Origin: Terriglobia bacterium
Lineage (GTDB): Bacteria; Acidobacteriota; Terriglobia; JAIQFV01
Reading direction: 5' to 3'
Length of the DNA: 64,000 nt
Assembly (NCBI GenBank): GCA_020073085.1
Contig: JAIQFV010000010.1
Span: 62,001 to 126,000, forward strand
The notes beneath the pieces are model-generated. The model was not told the DNA's origin. It saw only the letters and a program-made list of their open reading frames with translations, and made no database searches. Made by a program: the position numbers and the translations under genes. Numbering within the stretch: position 1 is the stretch's first letter; the number at the start of each line of letters is the position of its first letter. Below are positions 24,943-34,199 of this stretch, piece by piece.

Positions 24943-27900
24943 CTATTCCGGCATGGGGCCTGGCAAATTCGCCTTCTTCAACTGCTCGTGCAGCAGGGTC
25001 ACGTCTTTTGTCTGCAATTCCTTCCACCGGGCCAGCAATGTAGTCAGCGTCTTTTGCAGATCAGCAACGGAGGCCACGGCCTGCGTCGTCGGGGTGGCAT
25101 CCGCGCCGTCGATAATCTCAAACATGGTTCCCAGCTCCCCATTCAGACGAGTCAGGTTATCTTCTCCCTCCCCTCCCGTCCCTGGGCCGTCGAACTCTCT
25201 CGAACCTCCTTCGAGGGCCGCGGCTCTCTTGTCCAGGGCTGCAATCGCATCGGCCAATTTCTCCGTGCCAGGGTGTTCTCGCAACTCCTTCAGCTGGGCC
25301 CTTATCTTTTTCACTTCCTGGAGGGCTTTATAATCTTGCTCCATGGCTTCGGCGATCTGGGCCGCCAACTTGAACTGCTGCTCCAGTCCCGCCGCCGGGG
25401 TCGAAATGCGCGGGTCCATCTTGAGGGTGAGTGGCTGGGTGTATGTCTTTCCTCCCGCGGTTAATCTGACCGTATACGTCCCGGGCAAGGCCAGCGGGCC
25501 CCGCGGTTCGCGCGGGGTGTTCTTGTCTATTGCGGAGATTGGATACTCGTGGCGCAGTGAACTGACCGGAGGATAATGCAAATCCCAAACAAACCGGTGC
25601 ATGCCGGCCTCAGCCGAATGTATTTCGGGCATGCGGACCCAGTGGGTGGGCACGTGCAATTCCTTATCGAGTTCCTCTTTGGTCACTTCAGGTTTGTCGA
25701 CACTTGAGAAGCGTCGAACCCTCTTCCCGGCGTGATCCAGAATTTCGATGGTCACCGGCTCTGCGGCCTTTGAATTCAAATAATAATTCAGGATCGCCCC
25801 GTCCGGCGGATTCTGCCCCGCCGGCTCTTCCGGTGGAAGAGGCGTGTCCGTGTTCTGGTTCCAGCGAACACGGTAGGCGGTCCGCGGTTTGAACAGGTAA
25901 GCTGGGGAGTCCGCGATCTGCATGTTAATTTGTCGTAGAGGCGTGATGTCGTCCAGAATCCAGAACGAACGTCCATGGGTTGCCACCGCCACATCATCAT
26001 TATGGATCACAAGATCGCGAATGGAAGTCGCCGGCATATTCAGGCGCAGCGACTGCCAGTGATCGCCGTCGTCAAACGAAACATAGACTTGACGCTCGGT
26101 TCCTGCAAATAGAAGTCCTTTCCGCTCGGGATCCTCTCGAACCACGTCGACCGGATCATCCGGAAGACCATTGGTGATCTTCTGCCAGGTCTTCCCGCCG
26201 TCATGGGTACGATAGATGTAGGGATGCATGTCATCCAGACGAAAGCGGGACACGGAGGCATATGCAGTCAGAGGATTGAAGTGTCCCGCATCGATTTGGG
26301 TCACCTTGCTCCACGGTTTCAGGTCCGCCGGTGTCACGTCCTTCCAGGTCTTGCCGCTGTCGCGGGTCAGTTGAATCAATCCATCGTCGGTGCCTATCCA
26401 AATGAGGTTCACGTCCCTGGGTGAAGGTCCGATGGAATAGATCACCCCACGGTGTTCGGCCCGGGCTGCCTCCTTTTCGTAGATTCCAATACTCGGAGGA
26501 ATCCCCGGGGCCTTCCGCGTCAAATCCGGACTGATGATTTCCCACGAGTGCCCGCCATTTATGGTCTTGAAAAGCACGTTGGCAGCAAAATACAAAACGT
26601 GGGGATCGACGGGTGAGAAGAGGATGGGCGCGGTGCGGTCAAATCGATATTTCCCGTTACGGAGGGCGACCGGGCCGACATTCTGAACCTGGCCGGTCTT
26701 TTCGTCGTAGCGGGTCACCTTGCCGCCGTAAATCACACCGGGATGCAACGGGTCTGGGGCGGCGTAGCCGTACTCCTCCACGCCCACCGGATGCCAATCC
26801 CGAAAGCTGATTTCCCCGTAATCGCTGCGGCTTGCGACCCCGGCGGAACCGCTTTCCTGTTGTCCTCCGTACAGCCAGTAAGGGAAGCGATTGTCGGCGG
26901 TCACATGAAACATCTGCGCGGTGGGCTGGTTGTACCAGGAGCTCCAGGTCTCGCCGCCATTAACACTGAGCGTGGCGCCCTGGTCCGCCCCCAGAAAAAT
27001 GACCTGTGGATTTTCCGGATTAATCCAGATGCGATGATAGTCGTCGCCCCCGGGCGCGCCCTTGAAGGCGAGAAAGGTCTTTCCGCCGTCAATGGACCGA
27101 TAGGTGGAGGTGTTGGCGCAATAGACGATGTCCTTATTCTTCGGGTCGACTTTCACTTCGGCAAAATCGTCTCCCCGTCCCCAGACACGCGACTCATTGT
27201 GGACGCGCTGCCAGCTCTCGCCCGCATCCTCCGAACGGTACAGGCCGCCGACTCTCGGACTAGCTTCAACAAGCGCGTAGATCCGGTTCGGATCGCTGGG
27301 CGCAATTCCGATGCCGATGCGGCCGAGCCCCTCGGCATAGGTGGGTAGATCCTTCGTCAAAGCCCGCCAGGTCGCGCCGCCGTCGGTCGATTTGAACAGG
27401 CCGCTGTTCGGACCGTGGTAGGCATTGTTGTATTCCCAGGGTCCCTGCCGTCCCGCCCACAACACGGCATAGACCGTCTCCGGGTTCGAAGGATCGAATG
27501 CCAAATCCACCGCGCCGGAATTCTCATCCTTGTAGAGGACCTGCTGAAAACTCTCCCCTCCGTCGGTTGAACGGTAAACGCCCCGTTCCTCGTTCGGCCC
27601 GTAGGGATGTCCCAAGACTGCCACAAACAGTCGTTTCGAGTCGCGCGGGTCGACAAGGATAGCGGCGATCTGCTGGCCCTCGCGCAGTCCCAGGTGTTGC
27701 CAGGTGTTTCCCCCATCGGTCGATTTGTAGATGCCATCCCCCACTGAAAGATCCGGGCGCTGGAGGCCTTCACCACTCCCGACGTAAATGATCTTGGAAT
27801 CAGACGGCGCCACTGCGAGGGCACCGATCGACCCGGTCGCCTGATCATCGAAAATCGGCTTCCACACGTGACCATAGTCGGTGCTCTTCCAGACCCCGCC

Positions 27901-28107
27901 GTTATTGGGCGCCATATAGAAGACATTCGGTTGATCCGGAACTCCGCTCACCGCGACTGTCCTGCCGCCGCGGAACGGACCAATCATCCGCCAGCGCATT
28001 TCGGAGTAGAGATTCGGATTGAACGGTTGCGCGAACGCCACCGACAACCAGGCCAGCAACATCAATGAGGCGCTGAGGAGCAGAGAAAGACGTCGCATCA
28101 ATGGCAT
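24943..28107 (-). CDS. Large exported BNR-repeat (sortilin/VPS10-like) beta-propeller protein
   Basis: A 1054-residue exported protein. The ATG at 28107 follows GGAGGTGGAAT and opens a signal peptide ending near SVAFAQ. The body holds at least ten BNR/Asp-box repeats of the S-T-D-G-G-x-T-W type (KSTDYGHVW, KSTDGGNTW, YRSTDGGESF, FKSTDGGATW, YRSEDAGESW, YRSIDGGKTF, LTRDSGKTW, YRTHDGGKTW), which fold into two beta-propellers. The C-terminal 250 residues hold a PF-type beta domain and a coiled coil (QFKLAAQIAEAMEQDYKALQ). Databases often label these glycosyl hydrolases or sortilin-like; no catalytic residues can be assigned from sequence. A role in binding extracellular glycan or peptide is inference. 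Confidence 0.88.
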   Translation of the reverse strand: MPLMRRLSLLLSASLMLLAWLSVAFAQPFNPNLYSEMRWRMIGPFRGGRTVAVSGVPDQPNVFYMAPNNGGVWKSTDYGHVWKPIFDDQATGSIGALAVAPSDSKIIYVGSGEGLQRPDLSVGDGIYKSTDGGNTWQHLGLREGQQIAAILVDPRDSKRLFVAVLGHPYGPNEERGVYRSTDGGESFQQVLYKDENSGAVDLAFDPSNPETVYAVLWAGRQGPWEYNNAYHGPNSGLFKSTDGGATWRALTKDLPTYAEGLGRIGIGIAPSDPNRIYALVEASPRVGGLYRSEDAGESWQRVHNESRVWGRGDDFAEVKVDPKNKDIVYCANTSTYRSIDGGKTFLAFKGAPGGDDYHRIWINPENPQVIFLGADQGATLSVNGGETWSSWYNQPTAQMFHVTADNRFPYWLYGGQQESGSAGVASRSDYGEISFRDWHPVGVEEYGYAAPDPLHPGVIYGGKVTRYDEKTGQVQNVGPVALRNGKYRFDRTAPILFSPVDPHVLYFAANVLFKTINGGHSWEIISPDLTRKAPGIPPSIGIYEKEAARAEHRGVIYSIGPSPRDVNLIWIGTDDGLIQLTRDSGKTWKDVTPADLKPWSKVTQIDAGHFNPLTAYASVSRFRLDDMHPYIYRTHDGGKTWQKITNGLPDDPVDVVREDPERKGLLFAGTERQVYVSFDDGDHWQSLRLNMPATSIRDLVIHNDDVAVATHGRSFWILDDITPLRQINMQIADSPAYLFKPRTAYRVRWNQNTDTPLPPEEPAGQNPPDGAILNYYLNSKAAEPVTIEILDHAGKRVRRFSSVDKPEVTKEELDKELHVPTHWVRMPEIHSAEAGMHRFVWDLHYPPVSSLRHEYPISAIDKNTPREPRGPLALPGTYTVRLTAGGKTYTQPLTLKMDPRISTPAAGLEQQFKLAAQIAEAMEQDYKALQEVKKIRAQLKELREHPGTEKLADAIAALDKRAAALEGGSREFDGPGTGGEGEDNLTRLNGELGTMFEIIDGADATPTTQAVASVADLQKTLTTLLARWKELQTKDVTLLHEQLKKANLPGPMPE

Positions 28108-28206
28108 ATTCCACCTCGGAGGGGAGACTATTGTCCCCAACTCTTGACCTCACAGCGCGCCATTGCCTTGTCCTCCGGACGGGCTGCTCCCTGACGGCTG
28201 AGGATT

Positions 28207-28437
28207 CCCCAACTCCGTTAGGAGTGGCATCTTTGTAGCCCGAGGCCTTGTTTGCTTTTCCTAAATCAACCCCGTAGGGGTGACATCTGAGTTGCCAAAA
28301 TCAAATCGCCGGAACAATCCCGTGCGGCCCACGGCCCGAACAATAGCACACCCAGATGCCACCCCTACGGGGTTCAACTACCCAGCGACGGGGTAGGACC
28401 GACAGCTACAAAGAGGCCACTCCTAACGGAGTTGGGG
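28207..28437. repeat. 231-bp nested inverted-repeat element
   Basis: Outer arms of 33 bp (28207-28239 and 28405-28437) match at 32 of 33 positions. Inner arms of 22 bp (28268-28289 and 28353-28374) match at 21 of 22. The outer arm ends in CTTTGTAGC, and the inner arm contains the palindrome CCCCGTAGGGG. The centre, about 60 bp, is unpaired. No gene is inside. The form is that of a non-autonomous mobile element or a compound REP element. Confidence 0.8.
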
Positions 28438-29033
28438 GATGGCGCATTCCAAAGTGTACCAGCTCCCTTTGGTGTCTTGACCCTGCACCGCGGTTCCCAG
28501 GTTTTCAAACAGACGTGAGACCGGCATAAATAAACGGCTGAAAGCAACTCGTAAGAAATTCTTTCCGGTAAAGGCGCAAGAACCACTGATAAGATCCCAA
28601 AAACCAAGCTCATGCAGACCGGGACCTACCTGTAACCTTGGGAAGGGTGAAGGCATTCCCCTCCGAATTGACAGCCACTGGATGAGATCTCAAACTGTAA
28701 CGATACACAATCATCAGCCAAAAGTGAAGTGGCTCTTCTCTCCACCGAAGCCTCCGGCCAGGTTTCTCCGGTAATGCGCGCGCGGATGGTGACCATCGAC
28801 GCGAAGATCTCCCTGGTTTTTTCCGGATGTCAGGCAGGCGAGTCCGACCGTCCGATGCCGCTTTGATGAGGGTCGAGGAACAACGAGAGAAGGATTGAAC
28901 AAGCGGGGACCGCACCGATCCACTTAGCATCAATCGGTACGGTCCCCATCTCTATCAATTTCGGGGGAAAAAGAACCCGCCACGGGCGGGCTCAGCATGA
29001 AAAAGAGTGAACTCCCCTCCTGCCGCGGAGCAG
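28438..29033. other. Intergenic stretch with shared 34-bp motif
   Basis: About 600 bp before the end of the porin gene. No convincing gene was found. It contains the motif at 28697-28730. A short hairpin near 28970-28995 (gaacCCGCCacGGGCGGgct) lies just past the porin stop and may act in ending its transcript. Confidence 0.5.
28697..28730. promoter_or_regulatory. Shared two-block motif, copy 1
   Basis: Blocks GTAACGATACACAA and CAAAAGTGAAGT are separated by 8 bp. The same two blocks with the same spacing recur at 42549-42582, while the spacer differs. Conserved blocks around a variable spacer suggest a protein-binding site or a promoter. No neighbouring gene lies in a normal position for it here. 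Confidence 0.45.
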
Positions 29034-30839
29034 CTATGGGATGTAGTAACGGAAGGAAGTGAAGACCATGTTTTCGATGCCATGGGGTGACCCATTCGAT
29101 ATAACCGGCACACCGGTCACCGTGCCAGTTCCTACGCCGGACCAGGTGTTGCGTGAGATATAGGAGTACTGGGGTCCCCACTGGATCGTACCTTTCGGGC
29201 CCTTGTAGAAGCGATACCAGAACCCGATGGTTCCTTCGATGAGGTTCTTCGTATCACCGGTGCAGTTGCCGCCAAGCGAACCGGGAACAAAGCCCGTCGA
29301 GCCGCCAACACCAGTCGGAGTCGATACCGCCGCTCCCGGCAGAGGCTCGACAAGGCAAGCGAAGTTGTTAAACAGCGGCGAACCGTATCCCACCGCTTTA
29401 CCGGCGGCAGTGTAGGCGGTGCGGGCGGCATATTCTCCCCCGGCGTACATGTAGATGTCCAATTTGGGCGTGGGATGCAACTCGAGGGCGCCCAGCGACT
29501 GGAAGTTGCGGATCGGAGCAAGAGTCCCGTCGGGACGCACGGTTACATCCGGCAGTCCACTCGTACCATAGCGGCCAATCCCGTCCCCAGCCAGGAAGTG
29601 AAGACCGACTTCCACTTTCTTGTTGGCAAGCGGCACTCGAGCGTTGATGCCAACGCCTCCGCCCAGGCGGTTGTCGTTAAACGCTCCCGCCGTGGGATTC
29701 GTGGCGGACGCAAAGTTCGGATACACGCGATCCCGGAAGTTGCGGAGAACCCCGAACACCTCAAAGTGTCCCCAGCCCGGCTCGAAGGCGGCTTTCGCAA
29801 TGAAATCCGGGGCCGCGCTAAAGGCGTAGTTGGCAATGGGATTAAAAAGACCGCCACCAGTGCCGGGGGCGCCGAGAAGGAAGTTGTTATTGTTGCCGTG
29901 GACGGTGAGGGTGGTCGCCGGACTCTCGACCGAGAATCCTAGCCATACTTTGTCACCAAGGTTCTTTGTCACACGGAATCCGTACTGTCGCGCCCAACTG
30001 AAGCCAACCGTATATTGGGCGTCGATGGTCAGCGGCGCCGCCTCCGTTCGGTTGTCGAGGCCTTTCCTGGTCTCCGTCACCAGGCTCCACATCTGCCCGC
30101 CAGTGACCGTCCAGCCGCTGTTAAAATTGGCCTGCCCCCAGAATTGGCGCTGGCGGAAGGTGTAGCTGTTGCTCTGGTTGTTGTTCGAGGTGACGCCAGC
30201 GGACAGGAAGTCGGCTTCATAGTACCCGCCGATCTTCACGTTTGCCAGTTTGCCTTCCGCCAGCATGCTGATGCGGGACTGCCGCCCCGAAGCATTGAAC
30301 TCAGAAATCTGATTCGTCGGGCTCCCCTGAAACGGGACGGCATTCAAGGGAGTGTTAATGTCGGCACTCAGGGCCTTGCTTCGCCACACTGTTTCAGCCA
30401 CCATGAAGCCGCCCGGTGTCAGCGTGATCCCCTTGAAGTGGATGGCCGTCGGCGCGTCGGCCTTTTCTGCCCCGGCTTGCGGGCTTGCCGTCCCAATCGC
30501 GGGAGTCATGGCCCCTATGGATGGAAGAACTCCGGCCGCGGAATTTGGAGCGGATGGGAGCACAGGAGTAACGCTCGCCACCTGCCCGAGACTGGGCGAT
30601 GGGGACCCCTGGACCGTCTGATTCTGTCGCTGGACCATCTCATTCATCAGTTTGCGAAGTTCTTCAATTTGCTTCTGCTGGTCAGCAATTTGTTTCTTCA
30701 ATTGAGAAACATCGTTGCTTTGCCTCGAATCGTTTGCCTGCGCTGTCGCCTGCGCCTGTGAAAAGGCGAGGGATACCAAACTGAATAAGAGGATTACCCC
30801 CAAAGCTATCCGCCTACCTGGTTTTCCAGTGATCTCCAT
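29034..30839 (-). CDS. Outer-membrane porin with N-terminal coiled coil
   Basis: A 601-residue outer-membrane beta-barrel. The ATG at 30839 is chosen over 30875 because AGGAG lies 7 bp before it. A signal peptide ends near LAFSQA. A short coiled coil follows (QLKKQIADQQKQIEELRKLM), as in porins that use it as a periplasmic trimer or wall-contact stalk. After a Pro/Ala-rich linker come alternating beta strands to the end. The overall type is that of DcaP/acidobacterial porins. It has a Pho-like box about 260 bp upstream, nearly the same as the distal pstS box, so it may be a phosphate- or organophosphate-selective channel. That is inference. Confidence 0.85.
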   Translation of the reverse strand: MEITGKPGRRIALGVILLFSLVSLAFSQAQATAQANDSRQSNDVSQLKKQIADQQKQIEELRKLMNEMVQRQNQTVQGSPSPSLGQVASVTPVLPSAPNSAAGVLPSIGAMTPAIGTASPQAGAEKADAPTAIHFKGITLTPGGFMVAETVWRSKALSADINTPLNAVPFQGSPTNQISEFNASGRQSRISMLAEGKLANVKIGGYYEADFLSAGVTSNNNQSNSYTFRQRQFWGQANFNSGWTVTGGQMWSLVTETRKGLDNRTEAAPLTIDAQYTVGFSWARQYGFRVTKNLGDKVWLGFSVESPATTLTVHGNNNNFLLGAPGTGGGLFNPIANYAFSAAPDFIAKAAFEPGWGHFEVFGVLRNFRDRVYPNFASATNPTAGAFNDNRLGGGVGINARVPLANKKVEVGLHFLAGDGIGRYGTSGLPDVTVRPDGTLAPIRNFQSLGALELHPTPKLDIYMYAGGEYAARTAYTAAGKAVGYGSPLFNNFACLVEPLPGAAVSTPTGVGGSTGFVPGSLGGNCTGDTKNLIEGTIGFWYRFYKGPKGTIQWGPQYSYISRNTWSGVGTGTVTGVPVISNGSPHGIENMVFTSFRYYIP

Positions 30840-31097
30840 TTTTTGCTCCTGTATTATTGGGAATTTACCGCTCAACTGTCGTGCTCGCTTAAACCTGTTG
30901 CGTCGTCAGGTTCGTTGGAAGGGAACCCGGGAAATTCGTCGCCGGAGGAACCGATATACACAAGTGTCTGCCAATTCCGTAGCGGGTTCTGTCAACTGCG
31001 GCCCCTGTTTCTCGACTTGGAATTCGAAATTCAATGGTCGAAAATCTTCCAGGTGCCCTAAATCTGTTTCAAGAGGTCTGTATCTTCGGAAACCCAC
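30840..31097. other. Leader between porin gene and its Pho-like box
   Basis: The region between the porin start and the box at 31098 has no gene. It would form a long 5' leader of the porin transcript if transcription starts next to the box. Confidence 0.4.
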
Positions 31098-31135
31098 GTT
31101 AAGGCAACATTAAAGGAACGTGATAATTGTGTTAA
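31098..31135 (-). promoter_or_regulatory. Putative Pho box, array B (porin side)
   Basis: Read on the minus strand, TTAAC (from 31135), ATCAC (from 31124), TTAAT (from 31113) and TTAAC (from 31102) follow at exactly 11-bp steps. The whole 45-bp block is nearly the same as array A at 929-967, including the divergent second unit. It lies in the divergent region between the porin and the kinase gene, 196 bp from the latter, and could serve either. Confidence 0.65.
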
Positions 31136-31330
31136 AAATCTTGAAGCCGCCGGGTTTAGACGACTCGCGATGAAGGGGACTGACACCTTTTTCGCTATCA
31201 ATCCGATGCCCTCATAAATGCCGGTGTCTGTCTCCGCTTGATCCTTATCAGAACAATCAGCCCCATTGACTTGCAATGCGGCCGGTCGTACGATGCCCAG
31301 CAGAGCGTGAAAGGAAAGGAGTTTGTCCGC

Positions 31331-33700
31331 ATGCCCGACCGAGCCCCGGCTCAGTGCTCTTTGGCAGGCCTGAAGCTGGGTCACTACCGCATAGTCGAGA
31401 AAATCGGCGCGGGGGGCGGGGGGGAAGTCTATCGCGCTCACGATGAACACCTTGACCGCGAGGTGGCCATCAAAATTCTTCCACCGGGCACTCTGCCTGA
31501 CCAAGTCGCCCGCAAACGCTTTCGCAAGGAAGCCCTCTCACTCTCCAAGCTCGACCATCCTAATATCGCGACAATTCATGACTTCGACAGCGAGGGAACT
31601 ACCGACTTTCTGGTGATGGAGTACATCGCCGGGGAGACACTCAGCGAGAAGCTATCCGGAACACTGCCGGAAAAAGAGATCGCAGAGCTGGGTGTGCAAA
31701 TGGCCGAGGCGCTGGCGGCTGCCCACGCCGTAGGAGTGACTCACTGCGATCTGAAGCCCGACAACATTCGGCTCACGACTGAGGGCAGGCTGAAAATACT
31801 CGATTTCGGGCTGGCAAGGATGACGCGGGTGATCGCGGACACGACCACCGAGAGCACGGCCGTAACCCATGGCGTAGCCGGCACGCTGCCCTATATGGCG
31901 CCGGAACAGTTGCGGGGCGAGGACGTGGACGCCCGCACTGACATTTACGGGGCTGGGATGGTTTTGTACGAGATTGCGACAGGCAGGCGGCCTTTCCAGT
32001 CAGATGTCTCCGCTACGCTGGTGGACCAGATCCTCCACGCGCCCCCACCCCCGCCCGGCCGGTTCAGAACCGACCTTTCGACGAGGTTGGAGGAGATCAT
32101 CTTCAAGTGTCTGGAAAAGGATCCCGAGGACCGGTATGAGTCAGCCAGGCAGTTGCGCGTGGATCTCGGCCGGGTGCTATCGCCGCACGTCACCCCTGAA
32201 GCGGCTGTCCGTCCGCGGCGGCGTTCATCCCGCTGGAAATTCTACGCCGCTGCCGGCTTCCTGGTGCTGCTGGCAGCTCTGACGTGGTGGTCTCTGCCGG
32301 GGCGGAAGGCAGTCCCTGCCGCCGTACAAACCAGCGTAGCCGTCCTGCCATTCCAAAACCTAGGATCCGACAAGGAGTCCGATTATCTGCGGCTCGCCTT
32401 GCCTGACGAAGTCGCCACCCTCCTCAGCTATGCGCCCGATCTCATCATCAGACCGTTTACCGCAACGCAGATGTATGCGACTGGACCGATCGAACCACAA
32501 CGCGCTGGTCGGGAACTGCGTGTCGCTAAGATCGTTACCGGCCATTTCGCCAGAGAGGGCCCTCGAATTCGCGTCACCTTGGAAGCCATCGATGCCGGCA
32601 GCAATCGCTTGCTGTGGCATGACACGTTGACCTTCCAAAGCGATGATCACGTCAATCTGGAGGACCAGATGGTCACGCGCGTTCGACAGGGGCTCGTTCT
32701 CGCGCTCGCCCGCTCCGCCCTCTCGACCCCGCCCGCCACCCACCCCCGGAACGAGGAGGCATACGAGCTCTACCTCAGAAGCATTGCCATTCCGCACGAC
32801 GGCAACGACAACAAACAGGGGATCGCCATGCTGGAGCGGTCGATCGGACTGGACACCGCGTACGCGCCGGCATGGGCTGAAGCCGGACAGCGGTACCTCT
32901 ACGATTCCCAATACTCTGATGGTGGCCCGCCTGCGCGACGTCGCGCCCAGGTTGCCACCGAGCGGGCGCTGAGCCTTGACCCCAACTTGCTGGCTGCGGC
33001 GAGGCTGATGATCGCGCTTCGCACCGAAGCGGGCGAACTGGACGACGCCTACAACCTGGCGGAACAATTGGTCGAGAAACGCCCGGAGAGCGGCGAGGCG
33101 CACTTCGGCCTCAGCTATGTGCTTCGGTATGCAGGCCGCCTCGAGGAAGCCGGGCGGGAGTGCGACACCGCGATGCGACTTGATCCTGCCAACGCCCAGT
33201 TTCGTTCCTGCGCGATTACGTTCGAACTGTTACGGAGAGACGATCGTGCAAGAGAATGTGCGCGTTTGGATGCGGGGTCAAACTTCTCCTCGTGGCAAAC
33301 GGTTTTTGTTCTGCTCGCAGAGCGAAAGATCCAGGAAGCGATGCCGATTCTCACCGGACTGCGGAACAATTATGTGCAAGCCGGACTGATTCTGGCCTAT
33401 CTGCACCACGATAGCCCCGAGCAAATCAGGAGGTTGTCGGAGCGATCCGAGCAGATCAACGTAAATCTGGCCGATCCCGAGCAGGCGTACGTGGACGCCA
33501 GAGTCCAATCCTTCTGTCAACAGCCCGGGGCGGCACTGCGGCAACTCCGTCGCGCCGTGGAAAAGAATTACTGTAGTTATCCGGGGTTGGAGACGGACCC
33601 GCTTCTCGAGAACGTGCGGAAGACCCCGGAATTTCAGGAAGTGCGCCAGTCCGCAGCTGCCTGCTCGAAGAAATTCGCTGCCGCACACGGACTGCAGTGA
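31331..33700 (+). CDS. Membrane Ser/Thr protein kinase with TolB-like and TPR domains
   Basis: A 789-residue bacterial Hanks-type kinase. The glycine loop is GAGGGGEV (26-33), the ATP lysine Lys48, the catalytic loop HCDLKPDN (138-145, with Cys instead of the usual Arg before Asp140), DFG at 158-160 and APE at 190-192. A membrane segment lies at 303-321. The outer part starts with a TolB/FlgO-like module (SVAVLPFQNLGSDKESDYL) and ends in TPR repeats to about residue 740. The ATG at 31331 has AAAGGAG nine bases before it. It is divergent from the porin. Such fusions are abundant in Acidobacteriota; the signal is unknown. Confidence 0.92.
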   Translation: MPDRAPAQCSLAGLKLGHYRIVEKIGAGGGGEVYRAHDEHLDREVAIKILPPGTLPDQVARKRFRKEALSLSKLDHPNIATIHDFDSEGTTDFLVMEYIAGETLSEKLSGTLPEKEIAELGVQMAEALAAAHAVGVTHCDLKPDNIRLTTEGRLKILDFGLARMTRVIADTTTESTAVTHGVAGTLPYMAPEQLRGEDVDARTDIYGAGMVLYEIATGRRPFQSDVSATLVDQILHAPPPPPGRFRTDLSTRLEEIIFKCLEKDPEDRYESARQLRVDLGRVLSPHVTPEAAVRPRRRSSRWKFYAAAGFLVLLAALTWWSLPGRKAVPAAVQTSVAVLPFQNLGSDKESDYLRLALPDEVATLLSYAPDLIIRPFTATQMYATGPIEPQRAGRELRVAKIVTGHFAREGPRIRVTLEAIDAGSNRLLWHDTLTFQSDDHVNLEDQMVTRVRQGLVLALARSALSTPPATHPRNEEAYELYLRSIAIPHDGNDNKQGIAMLERSIGLDTAYAPAWAEAGQRYLYDSQYSDGGPPARRRAQVATERALSLDPNLLAAARLMIALRTEAGELDDAYNLAEQLVEKRPESGEAHFGLSYVLRYAGRLEEAGRECDTAMRLDPANAQFRSCAITFELLRRDDRARECARLDAGSNFSSWQTVFVLLAERKIQEAMPILTGLRNNYVQAGLILAYLHHDSPEQIRRLSERSEQINVNLADPEQAYVDARVQSFCQQPGAALRQLRRAVEKNYCSYPGLETDPLLENVRKTPEFQEVRQSAAACSKKFAAAHGLQ

Positions 33701-33928
33701 ATGGCATTTCCATTTTGGAACAAACTGGGACTCTTTGAAGCGTGGGAAGGCTCGGTTCAAGAGGTGGAACCCACCCCGGGCGATCTCTTGGCGCTGTATA
33801 CGGATGGTGTGACGGAAGCAGGGCGCGCTAGTCTAGAGGGTCAGATTCTCATTTCGGATGGGGAGACCGAAGAGAGGGTCAACCATCACCCTCCGCCGAC
33901 TCCAGGCTGTCGATGTATGCGCCCCTGA
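33701..33928 (+). pseudogene. Remnant of a SpoIIE-type PP2C phosphatase
   Basis: The frame begins at the base after the kinase stop. GLFEAWEGSVQEVE and PGDLLALYTDGVTEA (to about 33825) match the C-terminal part of RsbU/SpoIIE phosphatases, including the metal aspartate in YTDGVTEA. The N-terminal two thirds of the domain and the final DDxT motif are missing, and the rest of the frame is unrelated. It is therefore a leftover of a phosphatase gene, perhaps once paired with the kinase. Confidence 0.65.
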
Positions 33929-34199
33929 CATGAAGCACATGAACTGTTTTCCCCTGGATGATAAACAGCACGCGATACGGGCCAACGACCATTTGCCGGA
34001 TTTCTTCGCGAAACTCCTCGCTTTCCGGGGCCAGTGGGAAGCTCGTGGGAACCGTGGCGAGTTGCTTCAGAGTCGCGTCGCGTAAAGCACGAGCCCACGG
34101 CTGAGCTTGCCTCTTCCCCCACACCCGGAGCCCCCAGGCATAGGAGTCCTCGACATCGGCTTGTGCCGGCTCTTCAATGATGACGCGGTATCTTCTCAT
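33879..34199 (-). CDS. ParE/RelE-family toxin
   Basis: A 106-residue basic protein of the ParE/RelE superfamily. It starts with the typical first strand YRVIIEEPAQADVEDSYAW, has an Arg-rich helix in the middle and ends with RQMVVGPYRVLFIIQGKTVHVLHVRGAY, the usual last strands. RelE members cut ribosome-bound mRNA and ParE members poison gyrase; this one cannot be assigned to either. It overlaps the antitoxin gene by 4 bp (ATGA), so the two are translated together. It also runs into the downstream phosphatase remnant on the other strand. Confidence 0.88.
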   Translation of the reverse strand: MRRYRVIIEEPAQADVEDSYAWGLRVWGKRQAQPWARALRDATLKQLATVPTSFPLAPESEEFREEIRQMVVGPYRVLFIIQGKTVHVLHVRGAYIDSLESAEGDG

